DNA from: Entophlyctis helioformis
Taxonomy: Eukaryota; Chytridiomycota; Chytridiomycetes; Chytridiales; Chytriomycetaceae
Length of the DNA stretch: 26,470 bases
Assembly (NCBI GenBank): GCA_025526915.1
Contig: JAHLKH010000271.1
Coordinates: 1-26,470 of the forward strand
Direction: 5' to 3'
The notes below the pieces were generated by a model, which was not told where the DNA came from, did not search any database, and worked only from the letters and a program-made list of their open reading frames with translations. The translations under genes were made by a program, and so were the position numbers. How positions within the stretch are numbered: the stretch's first letter is position 1; each line of letters starts with the position of its first letter. Shown in pieces: positions 1-8,837 of the stretch.

Positions 1-1
1 G

Positions 2-1863
2 GCTGCTGCTCCGTCGACCGGCCGCTCGTCGCTCGCCAAGACGCCTGCAGGCGGCGATGCTCCCGAGACCGTCGCTGCTTCCGCCAGCCGAGACGGTCGT
101 GACGCCGGCCAGCTCGGCGCGCAAGCTCAACCCGCTCAAGAAGCCGATCGCCATTGTCGACGACCAGTTCCTCGAGTTCAAGAAGGCGGCGCTCGGCGGC
201 AATCTCGCGCTCGGCCCTGTTCGCCTGACGGCCACCAGCAGCACGGGTCTGTCGTGGGGGCATCTGGGACCCTCAGGGCAAGAACCTCGGCGTGCTGCGT
301 CTCGACGACTTTGTTCCCAACGACTCGACCGGCCAGCCCAACGACGTGCTTGCGCTCAACACGATCCGCTCGCTGCTTGTCAACCAGCTCAAGGACACCA
401 ACGCCGTGCTCATTGACATTCGCGACAATGGCGGCGGCATCATCACATACGCCAACTCGATCCCGCAGCTGTTCAAGCCCGACTTCAACCCGTTCGGTGC
501 TCGCTTCCTGTACAACGACGTCATGAAGCGCACGTTTGTCGACACGTCTGCGCCAGGCGAGTCGTTCTACGACGCGTACACGCGCACGGCTCCCGGCTCC
601 AAGTACACCGAGATCGGTCTGTTTGACACGCAGGAGGCTGTCAACACGCTCGGCCAGGCGTACCTCAAGCCGGTCGGCATCCTCAACAACGGCCGCTGCT
701 ACTCGGCCTGTGACATGCTCTCGGCCAACTTCCAGGGTTCGGCCACGGGCATCATCTTTGGCGAGGACGGACGGACCGGTGCCGGCGGTGCCAACGTGCT
801 GCAGTTTGAGAACCTGGTGCAACTGGACCCGACCGACTTCAAGGTGCTGCCGTTCACGTCCGACCTGACCGTCGGCGGCCAGAACTATGGCAACGGCATG
901 TCGGTGGGCATCCGCCAGTCTGTGCGCAACGGCCTGCAGGCCGGCCAGCTGATCGAGGACATTGGCATCACGGCCGACCAGATTGTGCGTGCACGGCTGT
1001 CGGACGTGCTGCCTGGCGCAGCCACGTCGTCGCAGTACGACCGCATCGCGGACGCGCTTGCTGCCAACGGTGCGCAGACGGGCAAGGCCGGCCTGTTCTT
1101 TGTGCTGGAGCCGCAGACGTTTGAGGTTGCGGCCGGCTCGTTCCGCCTGTCGCCACAGCTGGCCGGTCTCGACGAGCTGACGGTGCAGACGGCCAGCGGC
1201 ACGACGCTTGCAACCCGCAGCGGCATCCCGTCGACGGGAGCCAAGACGACGGTCGACATTGACGTGGTGTCGGTGGCGGGACTCGGCAACCAGCAGCTTG
1301 TGATCACGGGCAAGAAGGCTGGCGCACAGTTCCTCAAGACCAAGCGCAGCGTGCGCACGGTGCCTCGCGATGCGGACCGCATTGCGCTTGCACGCACAAC
1401 GCCGTTCCAATGGAGCCTGGCACTCAGCCCGGCCATTGGCGTGTACAATGCTGGCGCCTCGCTCACCGCCCCGACGACGGGCTGGAACCGATCGGGCAAC
1501 GTGTGGCGCATCAACAACGGCGTGAGCTACCTCGACAACACGGACACGAGCCTCGAGTTCTTCTTCACGGCCACGACCGGCTCGCGCCTCACGATCACGC
1601 TCAATGCGTCGTATGCCACCGAGGCCAACTTTGACTTTTTGCAGCTCAACTACATCAGCTCGGCCGGCGCGGTACGTCCGATCCTGCCGGTTGTTGCGCC
1701 GGCGCCTCTGCCGGGCGTGTCTGGCACCGGCACGCTTTCGCGCAGCTTCACGTTCACCACCACCACGCAGCGCTTCAGCCTCGCCATCAAGTTCATCTCC
1801 GACTCTGCTGTTGCCTCTGGCAGCGGTGCCTCGATCACCGCCTTCTCCGTCACCACTGCCTAG
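2..1863 (+). pseudogene. S41 family secreted protease, copy A (5'-truncated by window edge, two frameshifts)
   Basis: Second copy of gene C, missing everything before the Ala/Ser-rich linker because the window begins there. Reading starts in frame 2. An extra T at 79-80 moves it to frame 3, and an extra G in the G-run 256-260 moves it to frame 1, which then stays open to the TAG at 1861-1863. The S41 motif D-I-R-D-N-G-G-G is encoded from 415, and the nucleophile motif C-Y-S-A-C-D has its Ser codon at 703-705. Relative to C it has two amino-acid changes: Thr to Ala (base 1021) and Ser to Gly (base 1198). Both indels sit in short homopolymers near the window edge, so they may be sequencing errors rather than true lesions. 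The downstream part would encode a complete protease core and C-terminal domain. If the frameshifts are real, the copy is dead or truncated. Confidence 0.8.
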
Positions 1864-2583
1864 ACCAGCCAAATGACGCCATTCTTTAATTCCCAGTAGC
1901 AACAGGCTGCTCTTATCGAGACACGCCTGCCCTGCTTGGTCTGTGTCACCATGCGAATAAAGAAGCGATCGCTCAATCCTGCCAAGCACCCGCATCTGCC
2001 ACCTTGTGCCAAGCAGCTCTGTGCTTTAACGTGCTGAGCATGCCAGCTTGCGTTCTTGCTCTTGCACCATCCTGACACATCCCCGCACATCCTGCACATC
2101 CCGCACCTCTCGCACATGCTCTCCAACACCACGGCCAGTCCAGACGTTGTGCTTCTGTGTGCAGCAGGCGACCTCCCTGGCTTCGAGCGCCGCCAATCTT
2201 GCAATACTCCGCCGTCCCTGCCCGCACGCTTGGGCGGCACCAGTGACTCACGTAGCATACAGCGGCCGTGTGCCGCCACCACCAGCAGCCGCAGCAACAG
2301 CGACGCCTCATCGCCATCTGAAACAGTTGCAGCCACCAAGTATCCCGCTGGCAGCCCAAGGAGCTCAAATAACTGCCCGCTGCCCGCACAAGCACACCGT
2401 TCAAGTCGCTCCCGCTCTGTCCATCCTGCACACCGTCCTGCTGCCAGCCTTCTCGACCAGCACGCCATGGCCCGTTCGACTGCCATCGACCAGCAATCGG
2501 CCAAGCATCTGTGCACGAGCGCCACTGGATGCAGCCACAAAAACTGTTTAGAAAACGACGACGTTGACCTGCCAGACGGCACA
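1864..2583. other. Non-coding interval between copy A and fragment B-left
   Basis: About 0.7 kb with no recognisable gene apart from the poly(A) signal. Open frames here on both strands are compositionally odd (Cys/Trp-rich on one strand, Ser/Thr/Pro/His-rich on the other) and match no family I know. The right-arm equivalent is 12588-13307. Confidence 0.5.
1956..1961 (+). terminator. Polyadenylation signal AATAAA of copy A
   Basis: Canonical AATAAA 93 bp after the TAG of copy A. The same signal is present in the right arm for gene C. The position suits a fungal 3' UTR. Confidence 0.55.
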
Positions 2584-3420
2584 GGCAGACGTCTTTGTGC
2601 AGATCCGCGACTTGCACACCCGCTTCTCGATGGCTGGCCCGCACCGCTGCTTCTCGGTCACCACCGGTGTCTTCTTGGAGTTTGTGGAGAGCGACAACAT
2701 TGAGACAAGCCCCCGCGTCGTCGTGCTTCGCAAGGACACTCGTGCCCCCATCACCAACCTGCTTGGCGCTGACTTTGCTGCCATCACTGTTGGCGACGAG
2801 CTCGTGGCCATCAACGGCGACTCTTTCCTTCAGGTACGGCTATCCACCGTGCCTTGCTGGTCTGCTGTGCACCAGCCAGAAGCCAGCCAGAAGCCAGCCA
2901 GAAGCCAGCCAAAGCCAGCCAAAGCCAGCCAGAAGCTGACCCATCTTGTTCCTTATGCCGATACGCGATCGCCCCACAGTGGTTCCACAAGAACGAGTTC
3001 ACGTCTGGCGTAGGTGCCAACTTGTACGGTAGTCAGCGTCGTGCGATCTACTACCTGAGTCTTGTCTCTGGCGCCAACAACCGCCTGCCCGCAGACGACA
3101 CCATCACATTCACGTTCAAGTCGCGTGCAACCGGCACGACTTACACCTCGACCATCAACTACGTCACCAACCGCAACAACGCCTGCTGGACTACCACGAC
3201 CAACCTGTACAAGAAGATCACCAACACAACCGCCCCTGGCGCATCTGCTGCCGACGCGCCGCGCGAGTTCCGCAGACAGCTGGCTGCCTTGGATACCGAC
3301 AGCAGTGCAGCAGTCCAGGCCGCGACTGCCAAGGGCCCCGTTTCTGCCATTCCCGTCTCGTACGCCGCATCTTCCAACGCCGCCGCCAAGGCTGCCTCGG
3401 ACACTACATCTGTAATATAG
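2584..3420 (+). pseudogene. Truncated S41 paralog fragment B-left (PDZ-like region and linker only)
   Basis: Near-identical to gene D from about residue 98 to 322. It keeps the R-D-L-H-T motif, the PDZ-like region with G-D-E-L-V-A-I-N-G, and the Ala/Ser-rich linker. Homology to D stops at 3402; a short unrelated tail then ends at TAG 3418-3420. It lacks the signal peptide, exon 1, the S41 nucleophile core and the C-terminal domain. The second D intron is kept (2834-2979, GTACGG..CACAG) but is 42 bp longer through repeat expansion. Four positions conserved between C and D are changed: Arg to His, Ala to Val, Gly to Ser and Asp to Tyr, all just after the intron. That fits relaxed constraint. 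I see no promoter or secretion signal. A short non-secreted product cannot be excluded. Confidence 0.8.
2872..2938 (+). repeat. Intronic CCAG-type tandem repeat, expanded
   Basis: Irregular tandem array of CCAGAAG and CCAAAG units inside the intron of fragment B-left. The intact gene D has only two CCAGAAG units at the same place (about 21425-21449), which accounts for the 42 bp difference in intron length (146 against 104 bp). The right arm carries the same expanded form, so expansion came before the inverted duplication. Confidence 0.85.
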
Positions 3421-3738
3421 TACCATAATATTAGTATGTGGATTGCAATTTGTAAGGTAGCAAAATCATGACGCGTCTAAAGAGCAAATGCTTCAGATTG
3501 AGGGGATGATTTTAAAATGCCTCTCTACCACCAGAGCGTAGCAATACCATCGTGCCTGCAGGACGACCAGGGTTCTGTAGCTCAGGCTACAGGCTGCCTA
3601 CCGGGACAAATGTGGGGTCTGCAGGTAGCCACAAACCATCTCAACACACTACACACACTCTTCTCTGTTCTCACTCCCGTTTGTTGCTCCTACAGCCTCC
3701 GCCGTTTTGGCTGAACGAGCGGCCGATTTGGCTGGGCT

Positions 3739-3796
3739 GCAGGCTGGCTCGCGACGGCATGATATTGCTATCATCGCGGCATGGCAATACCATGCC
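3739..3796 (+). repeat. Hairpin-forming 58-bp repeat, copy 1 (left arm)
   Basis: Shares about 58 bp with 3959-4016, 220 bp further on. Inside it, 3756-3768 and 3784-3796 form a 13-bp inverted repeat around a 15-nt loop, with one mismatch in this copy (GGCATGATATTGC against GCAATACCATGCC). The mirror copy in the right arm is 11375-11432. Part of the motif (GCAATACCAT) also occurs at about 3540. Confidence 0.8.
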
Positions 3797-3958
3797 ATCC
3801 CATCCCATTCAAACCGGCTGCTGTTCTGGCCGCTGTGCTGGCCCCTGCAGCCTGCAACCAACGCACACACGACCACCAGTCCCATGCCATCCCTCCCACA
3901 CCCCTTGAACCGCTCCAGATCGCTGCATCCTCATCCACATCCACAGCTGATCCTGCTC

Positions 3959-4016
3959 GCAGGCTGGCTCGCGACGGCATGGTATTGCTATCATCGCGGC
4001 ATGGCAATACCATGCC
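3959..4016 (+). repeat. Hairpin-forming 58-bp repeat, copy 2 (left arm)
   Basis: Second copy of the unit at 3739-3796. The stem here is a perfect 13-bp inverted repeat (3976-3988, GGCATGGTATTGC, pairing with 4004-4016) with the same 15-nt loop. The mirror copy is 11155-11212. It could be a small dispersed hairpin element or a structured site; nothing in the window shows function. Confidence 0.8.
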
Positions 4017-4320
4017 TGCTAGGTTACTGCGCGATTCTGCTTCAATAACGGTGTGACGCCGTTGCAGATGCTGCGCTGGCTTCCACCGTCGCACCCTCCA
4101 GCCATTGCTGTCTCTGTCTGCTTATCCTGACGCACTCTTACAGCCTCGCTGCACACCTACAGCTGCCTCGCCAGTGCGTCCCATGTGCCACGCGGTTCGT
4201 CACGCTCATCTGTTTTGTCTGGCTGATCTCACACGTTGCCCAACATCGTTCAAGTCTGTCCGACCCTTGTCGCCGCCGCCCCTGCCCTGCTGCCGCTGCC
4301 ACAACCGTCTCCAACCCGCC

Positions 4321-4380
4321 TGTCTGCCCGTCTGCCCGTCTGCCCGTCTGCCCATCCGCCCGTCCGTCTGCCCGTCTGCC
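4321..4380 (+). repeat. (TCTGCCCG)n microsatellite at duplication breakpoint
   Basis: Tandem 8-bp units TCTGCCCG with variants (TCTGCCCA, TCCGCCCG). The left arm has two more units than the right (16 bp). Homology between the arms ends within this tract, after ...ATCCGCCCG at 4362. Confidence 0.9.
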
Positions 4381-5300
4381 GCCCACGAGCTGTCCAGCCA
4401 CTTGCTTGCCTGCACGCCAGCCGCCTGTCTGTCGTTCAGAACCCACTCTCTCTCTGTCTGTCTGCCTGTCGTCCTGGCAGTAAGCCTTCTGTCCACAACA
4501 CTGCGTCGCACTCTCATCCTCCATCGCTGCAAGTCTCTCGCCTTGGGCTCTGTCTGTATGTCCTCCGCCTCCATCTCGTGCTGCTGCCCATCTGCTCATG
4601 CACTCTGTGTCTGCTGTGTCTGCTGCGACGCTTGCTCAGGCTGCCAACTCCTCACCGCTTTCTGCCTGCATAGCTCGGTCGCCCAGCTCACCCATCTCCC
4701 GCCATGCCCGTCTCTCTCTTCACTTGGTTGTATGCAGTCTGTACGTTTGCCTGGCTGGCTTGCTATGGCCATTATCCGTTCACTAACCCGTTGTCCAGCT
4801 GGCCTGCTCCTCGCTCCGTCTGTAAACTACAAGACCATCACAGAGGTTACTTCCCTGAGCACCTCGATCTGGAGATGCTGAAGGTTGTTCTGCCATTGCT
4901 CGTGGTCAGTGCCTTGTGACGGCATTCGCTCCTTGATCAAATGCCGTGATCGCCCTTGCACTAACACCTGGCATTCCTGCAATGCTCTCCGTTCTGAAGG
5001 CGACATGGATCGGCAGTTCATGCCATGCGACAACGATGGCGCGATTGCCGTCCGTCGGTCAAGCGTGCCAGGAGCAGCCATTCGAACGCCTGAATTCTGG
5101 CTCGTGGGCGATGATGAGCTTGTCCGCGTGCATTCAGCAGCAAGCTATTCATTAAGCGGCAGCCCACCCGAGCATACGGATAGAGTTGCATTGATCAGGC
5201 ACCTCACCGTGTCGCATCTTCTCCACGCAGTCAAAGCGGCAGGTATCTACGCGTTGGCTTCTGCTTGTGTCTATGATGCTTGCTTAAATGGGATGTTTTC
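4381..5300. other. C/T-rich interval without recognisable gene
   Basis: The first part of the spacer is rich in CTG, CTGT and TCTC runs on this strand. It gives long but low-complexity frames (Cys/Leu/Ser/Pro-rich) with no family resemblance. I see no intron-exon structure, RNA gene or terminal repeat. From about 4900 the composition becomes more balanced towards the next gene. Confidence 0.45.
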
Positions 5301-6771
5301 ATGACAGACGTTGATCGAACGCCACTGTTGAGTGTCTCTCAGCAGCCCTTGCAACCTGATCCTCCGGCTGTCACTGAGTCCATGGACATCGACGACGCCA
5401 CTGGATCCAGCAGCAGCACGGCCGCCCCAGCCTCGGAGTCTGGCGTGCAGCCTTCTGTTGTGCAGACTGGTTTGGTAAGCGATGGGCTCCTGTTTGAATG
5501 CCATGGGCTCGATGCATCTGTCATGTTCTAATCATTGCTCTACAGAACGATCCCATGGGAATCACTCAAGATATGCTTCCCGACGCCAATCTTACCACAG
5601 AGCGGCTCGACGTGTTGAGAGAGTTGGTCAGGAACATCATTGACAGCCAACTCACCGTTGCTTTCAAGCTTCCGGCGTTTCCAAGCCAAAATACCATCAA
5701 GTCAATGCTCACGCTCAGTGACACGGCCAGCATCATGTCGCTTGGTACGTCCTTGGATCGCATTGCTGTGCTCTTGGCTCAGCGTACCTGACGCTCACGT
5801 AGATGTTCAAGGATCTCAACCTTTACCCAGAAACAAGGACGACTACACCGACCAACAAATTGCCAATGCGCTCGGCCGGCTTGCAAAGAAAACATAGGGC
5901 TTAGGCAAGTCCTTCAGAAGCGCTCACGAGGCAGCAGTGGTGCATCACGAGTTGCTGTGCCGGCATCCACACAAAACACTGCAGTCAGTGCAGATGGCAC
6001 GATCGCATCCACTCTCATCATAGCATTGGCGCCAGAGGTATGGTTGACATTGCCATGACACTGGTCTTGTTTGTGTCTGCCGATGTGCTCATTCTAGCTG
6101 CCGATCATGGTGTCCAAGCAGGGAACGCATCACAATCTGCATCTTCACCAACGCCGCCAGCAAGACGGCCGGCGGCAGCAGACGATTCCATGTCGAGCGA
6201 CAATGCAGCCCCACACAAGAGATGCCGGCTTGCTCGAGCGACATCGGCTGATGGCAACACATCAGAGGCAAGCTCAGCTGGTATGCTATGGGATGCCTCA
6301 CGTCGCAGGTCGTCCATAGTGAGCGCGCATGTCGCAAGCAAGCAAGAGACTGACAGCGTCAAAGAACAGGCCTAGCAGCTTTCTGCAGACATCAGGAAGT
6401 ACATTGACAGGAATCGTAAGTTTGCACTCTGGATTGACACTGTACTCGATGTACTGACAACTTGTGTGGCAGGGATTGCGTACACGGTCAATGGAGTTGC
6501 AAAGTCTGCCAAGAACAAGCATCTTTGGAACGTCCATAAGACTGCATGCAGCGACGTCACCCAGTCATGCAACATTGCCAAAAAGGCGGCCAATGACGCC
6601 AAAGCCAGCACACCAACTGGCGTTGAATCGCAAGCTGGCAAGCTCTTGGAAGTTGAGGAGCTGTTTGCTTCACTCAAAAGTGCCGTTGAGGTTGCTGTTG
6701 GAGCTGCCAATGCTCTCTCTCGCAATAGGCCTGCTGTCTCTCCTGTCACTCGGTCTAAGGCATGTAAATGA
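5301..6771 (+). pseudogene. Multi-exon gene of unknown function, apparently broken
   Basis: I do not recognise this protein. Splice signals support exons 5301-5474, 5546-5744, 5803-6037, 6098-6415 and 6473-6771. The introns are 71, 58, 60 and 57 bp with good GT..AG ends (GTAAGC..CTACAG, GTACGT..CGTAG, GTATGG..TCTAG, GTAAGT..GGCAG). The N-terminus has an acidic Ser/Ala-rich stretch, then a helical segment. Exon 3 hits a TAG at 5895-5897 although the next frame stays open to the splice site. Exon 4 has an in-frame TAG at 6373-6375, after which the same frame runs cleanly into exon 5. Taken only to the first stop, exons 1-3 give a 154-aa protein. Two or more lesions suggest a decayed gene. Its position beside a transposase relic makes a mobile-element origin possible but unproven. 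Confidence 0.45.
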
Positions 6772-6780
6772 TTCCCCGTC

Positions 6781-6809
6781 CCTCTCTCTCTCTCTCTCCC
6801 TCCCTCTGC
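6781..6809 (+). repeat. (CT)n microsatellite
   Basis: Run of CT dinucleotides grading into CCCTCCCTCTG, just downstream of the broken gene that ends at 6771. Confidence 0.8.
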
Positions 6810-8837
6810 TTGCTGCTGCTCTGTGTTGGGCCATCCTTCCAGTCAACAATATCATACGTTTTCTATATGCCAGCCCGCCGGTGTGCAGATGCCCGTGCGT
6901 GGCACCTGTGTTTGTGGATGGTCGCTGGTCAAGCACGCGAGATCGTGCCTCGGGTAGATGATGCAGTGGTTGCAGAGCCGCGCAGGCGCCTGGGGCAGTG
7001 GCTGGGCATGCAGGCAGGAGAGCACAGAGGCGTGTCGCTGCTCATTGTTGGGCCATGCGAGCACAGCCTGAACGCTCCTGCTGCTGCCTTTGGCATGCTC
7101 TGCGGCGTGCTTGATGGGCGGACCAGTGGACCCTGGCATGGGCAGGTCTCCAGCGTCCGCAGTACGCAGGAGCTCAGTACGCAGCTCAGCATGCAAGAAG
7201 TCCGGCAAACGGCAGCATGGTCTATCTCCACAACTGGTCGCTGCTGCTGCCGCCAGTGAGGTGCAACACTGCCGGCTTGGGCTTGGGCTTGTTTGTGTGA
7301 GTGCGAGAGCGAGGCAGCAGCCAGCTCAAAGCCCAGCCGAGCCTCGCGTGACGTCATCTGCGCACGATCGTGGCTGAATGGGCATCGGACGACGCCATCC
7401 GTCCATAGTCGGTGCAAGCGTCCAAGTCAACATTGGCCAATGCAAGCATGCATGGAATGGCCTCATTGGGCTGATTGTGGCTGTCTTGGTCTCGCCGCAT
7501 CTGGATGCATATTGGCTGAGAAAATGCCACAAAACGGATGCATGAATGGACACCATTATGCCATGTTTGGGTCGAGCAAGTGCCGGAGTGAGCTGTGCTG
7601 CATGCTGATCCGAAGCTGGTGGACAGTCCGCATCCATGGAGTATACTTACTCCCCTGTAGACGATCTGCAGCGATCACAGTGTTGATAAATGTGCATTGG
7701 TTGAGCATGGTATTTTGAGAACACTGCACAGCCGTGTCTGTTGACTTGGCTAGCTTGGCATACGACAAGCCAATGGAGCGTGCGACGGCATGTGTGATTG
7801 ACTGCCACCAGTGGGTGGTTTCCTGCTGTGCCGCATTGTTTCCAGCGGTCCAGCAGCATCTGTGGTTGCAGATCTGATGTGTACATGCTTGTACATATAC
7901 GCGTGCATGGACATTCAGGCCACTCCAGCCTGCAGCAGACACGCCAGACCCGATTGGACACTTGGATGAAGGAAAAGCAGCATATCCAAGTGGCACCCAT
8001 CGACTTGGTGGATGCTGGCGCCATGCCTGCAGTGGCAAGCATGCTCTGAATGCAAGATGCTCTCGCCAAAGTGCAGGCATTTCAATGCATCCACCACTCT
8101 TGCCGCGATCACACATACCTGACTGCACGGAACAGAGCATGTATGGATGCACACACACAGGGCACTCTTTCAAACCCCAGCCCTCCATCCTGTAAGACCT
8201 CATTGCCATCCAAGCCCATACCAGTGAGATATTGCGCCAGGAACGCCACGATTCCAGCTTGCTCCACTGGACTTTGTTGCCGTATGGATCGCCAGGTGTA
8301 AGAGCAGCCTGCCGCTTTGAGGGCAGAGTACGATGCTATGCGTGCTATTGGGCATGTGCGGCCAAGTGTGCAGCTGGCATGGTGCCAACAGCAAGCCTTG
8401 AGCCAAACGTTCGCATCGCATGCATTTATCCAGCATTCTCCAAACGACGAGCTGGCCATGCCGAGACAAGAACGCACGCCACCACCACGAGCAGCCTGTG
8501 GCAGCAGCAGCAGCAAGGGCGGCAGCAGCAGCAGAGTGCAGAGCACGGTGTACTGCCGCTGGCCTCAAGGCTGTCTTCTGCAGCCACTCAGAGACAGCAG
8601 CTGCCAGGGTCTCTGCCAACTCAGGCCGCCACCTGCTGAGCGACAACAGACTGGCAGCCCCAGATGCCCACAGCCGCAGGGACAGCAGGCCGTGTGTGGA
8701 GAGCAAGCACAGACAGCAACATGCATCACCCGCTGATGCCCACTGCACCATGCACTCCAGACTGCGCCAACCAGACCTGCAGCCCAGCACAGCGGCTCAA
8801 CTCTGAAGCATATGCTCTTCATTGGTTGCATGCACTT
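6810..8837. other. Two-kilobase interval with no recognisable gene
   Basis: Many short frames on both strands, none with domain resemblance, consistent codon use or a convincing exon series. One CAG-rich microsatellite lies at about 8502-8537. The interval separates the + strand unknown gene from the - strand transposase relic, so it may be the decayed 3' flank of either. Confidence 0.4.
8502..8537 (+). repeat. (CAG)n interrupted microsatellite
   Basis: Two short CAG runs split by AAGGGCGG. There is no evidence that it is translated. Confidence 0.75.

Larger units (their letters stand above)
1..4362. repeat. Left arm of large inverted duplication
   Basis: This stretch is the reverse complement of 10825-15168. 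Position x pairs with 15169-x near the left edge and with 15171-x from about 260 to about 4320; the change of 2 comes from two single-base insertions in this arm. I found five substitutions (1021, 1071, 1092, 1198, 3096), the two 1-bp indels (near 79-80 and 256-260), and a 16-bp length difference in the microsatellite at the inner end. The arm holds S41 gene copy A, the truncated S41 fragment B-left and two hairpin repeats. Pairing continues to base 1, so the true outer end lies outside the window. The comparison was by eye and by matching reading frames, so a few more differences may exist. Confidence 0.97.
3421..4362. other. Non-coding inner part of left arm
   Basis: No supportable gene. 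The first 100 bp (about 3418-3520) are strikingly A/T-rich compared with the surroundings, with runs such as TAATATTAG and TTTTAAAA, directly after the point where homology to gene D ends. The rest is C/T-rich and holds two copies of a hairpin repeat and, at the end, an 8-bp microsatellite. Confidence 0.6.

Noticed and set aside
178..1995. 605-aa open frame antisense to S41 copy A, and like frames at 13176-15350 (+), 16610-18673 (+) and 21464-23332 (-)
   Set aside because: Each mirrors an S41 gene. The products are Arg/Val/Glu-rich with no family match, which is what G/C at third codon positions produces on the other strand. The sense strand has signal peptides, splice sites and conserved motifs.
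3570..3645. tRNA-like stretch (CTGTAGCTCAGGCTACAG)
   Set aside because: It has a D-arm-like string and a small inverted repeat, but no matching anticodon or T arm or acceptor stem could be drawn.
4321..4380. Regular repeats as a CRISPR array
   Set aside because: Direct tandem 8-bp units without spacers; an ordinary microsatellite in a eukaryotic genome.
4105..4881. 258-aa open frame on the plus strand
   Set aside because: Low-complexity Cys/Leu/Ser/Pro-rich product through a microsatellite. Its first part is duplicated in the right arm, but the frame continues into unrelated spacer, so it is not a conserved coding unit.
6852..7417. Overlapping minus-strand frames of 118-162 aa
   Set aside because: No domain, no splice structure and inconsistent codon use; probably chance frames.
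8200..8790. 196-aa minus-strand frame as a C-terminal extension of the transposase
   Set aside because: The transposase exon ends in a clean stop at 8838, and I found no splice donor joining these frames. The product is low-complexity, partly encoded by the CAG repeat.
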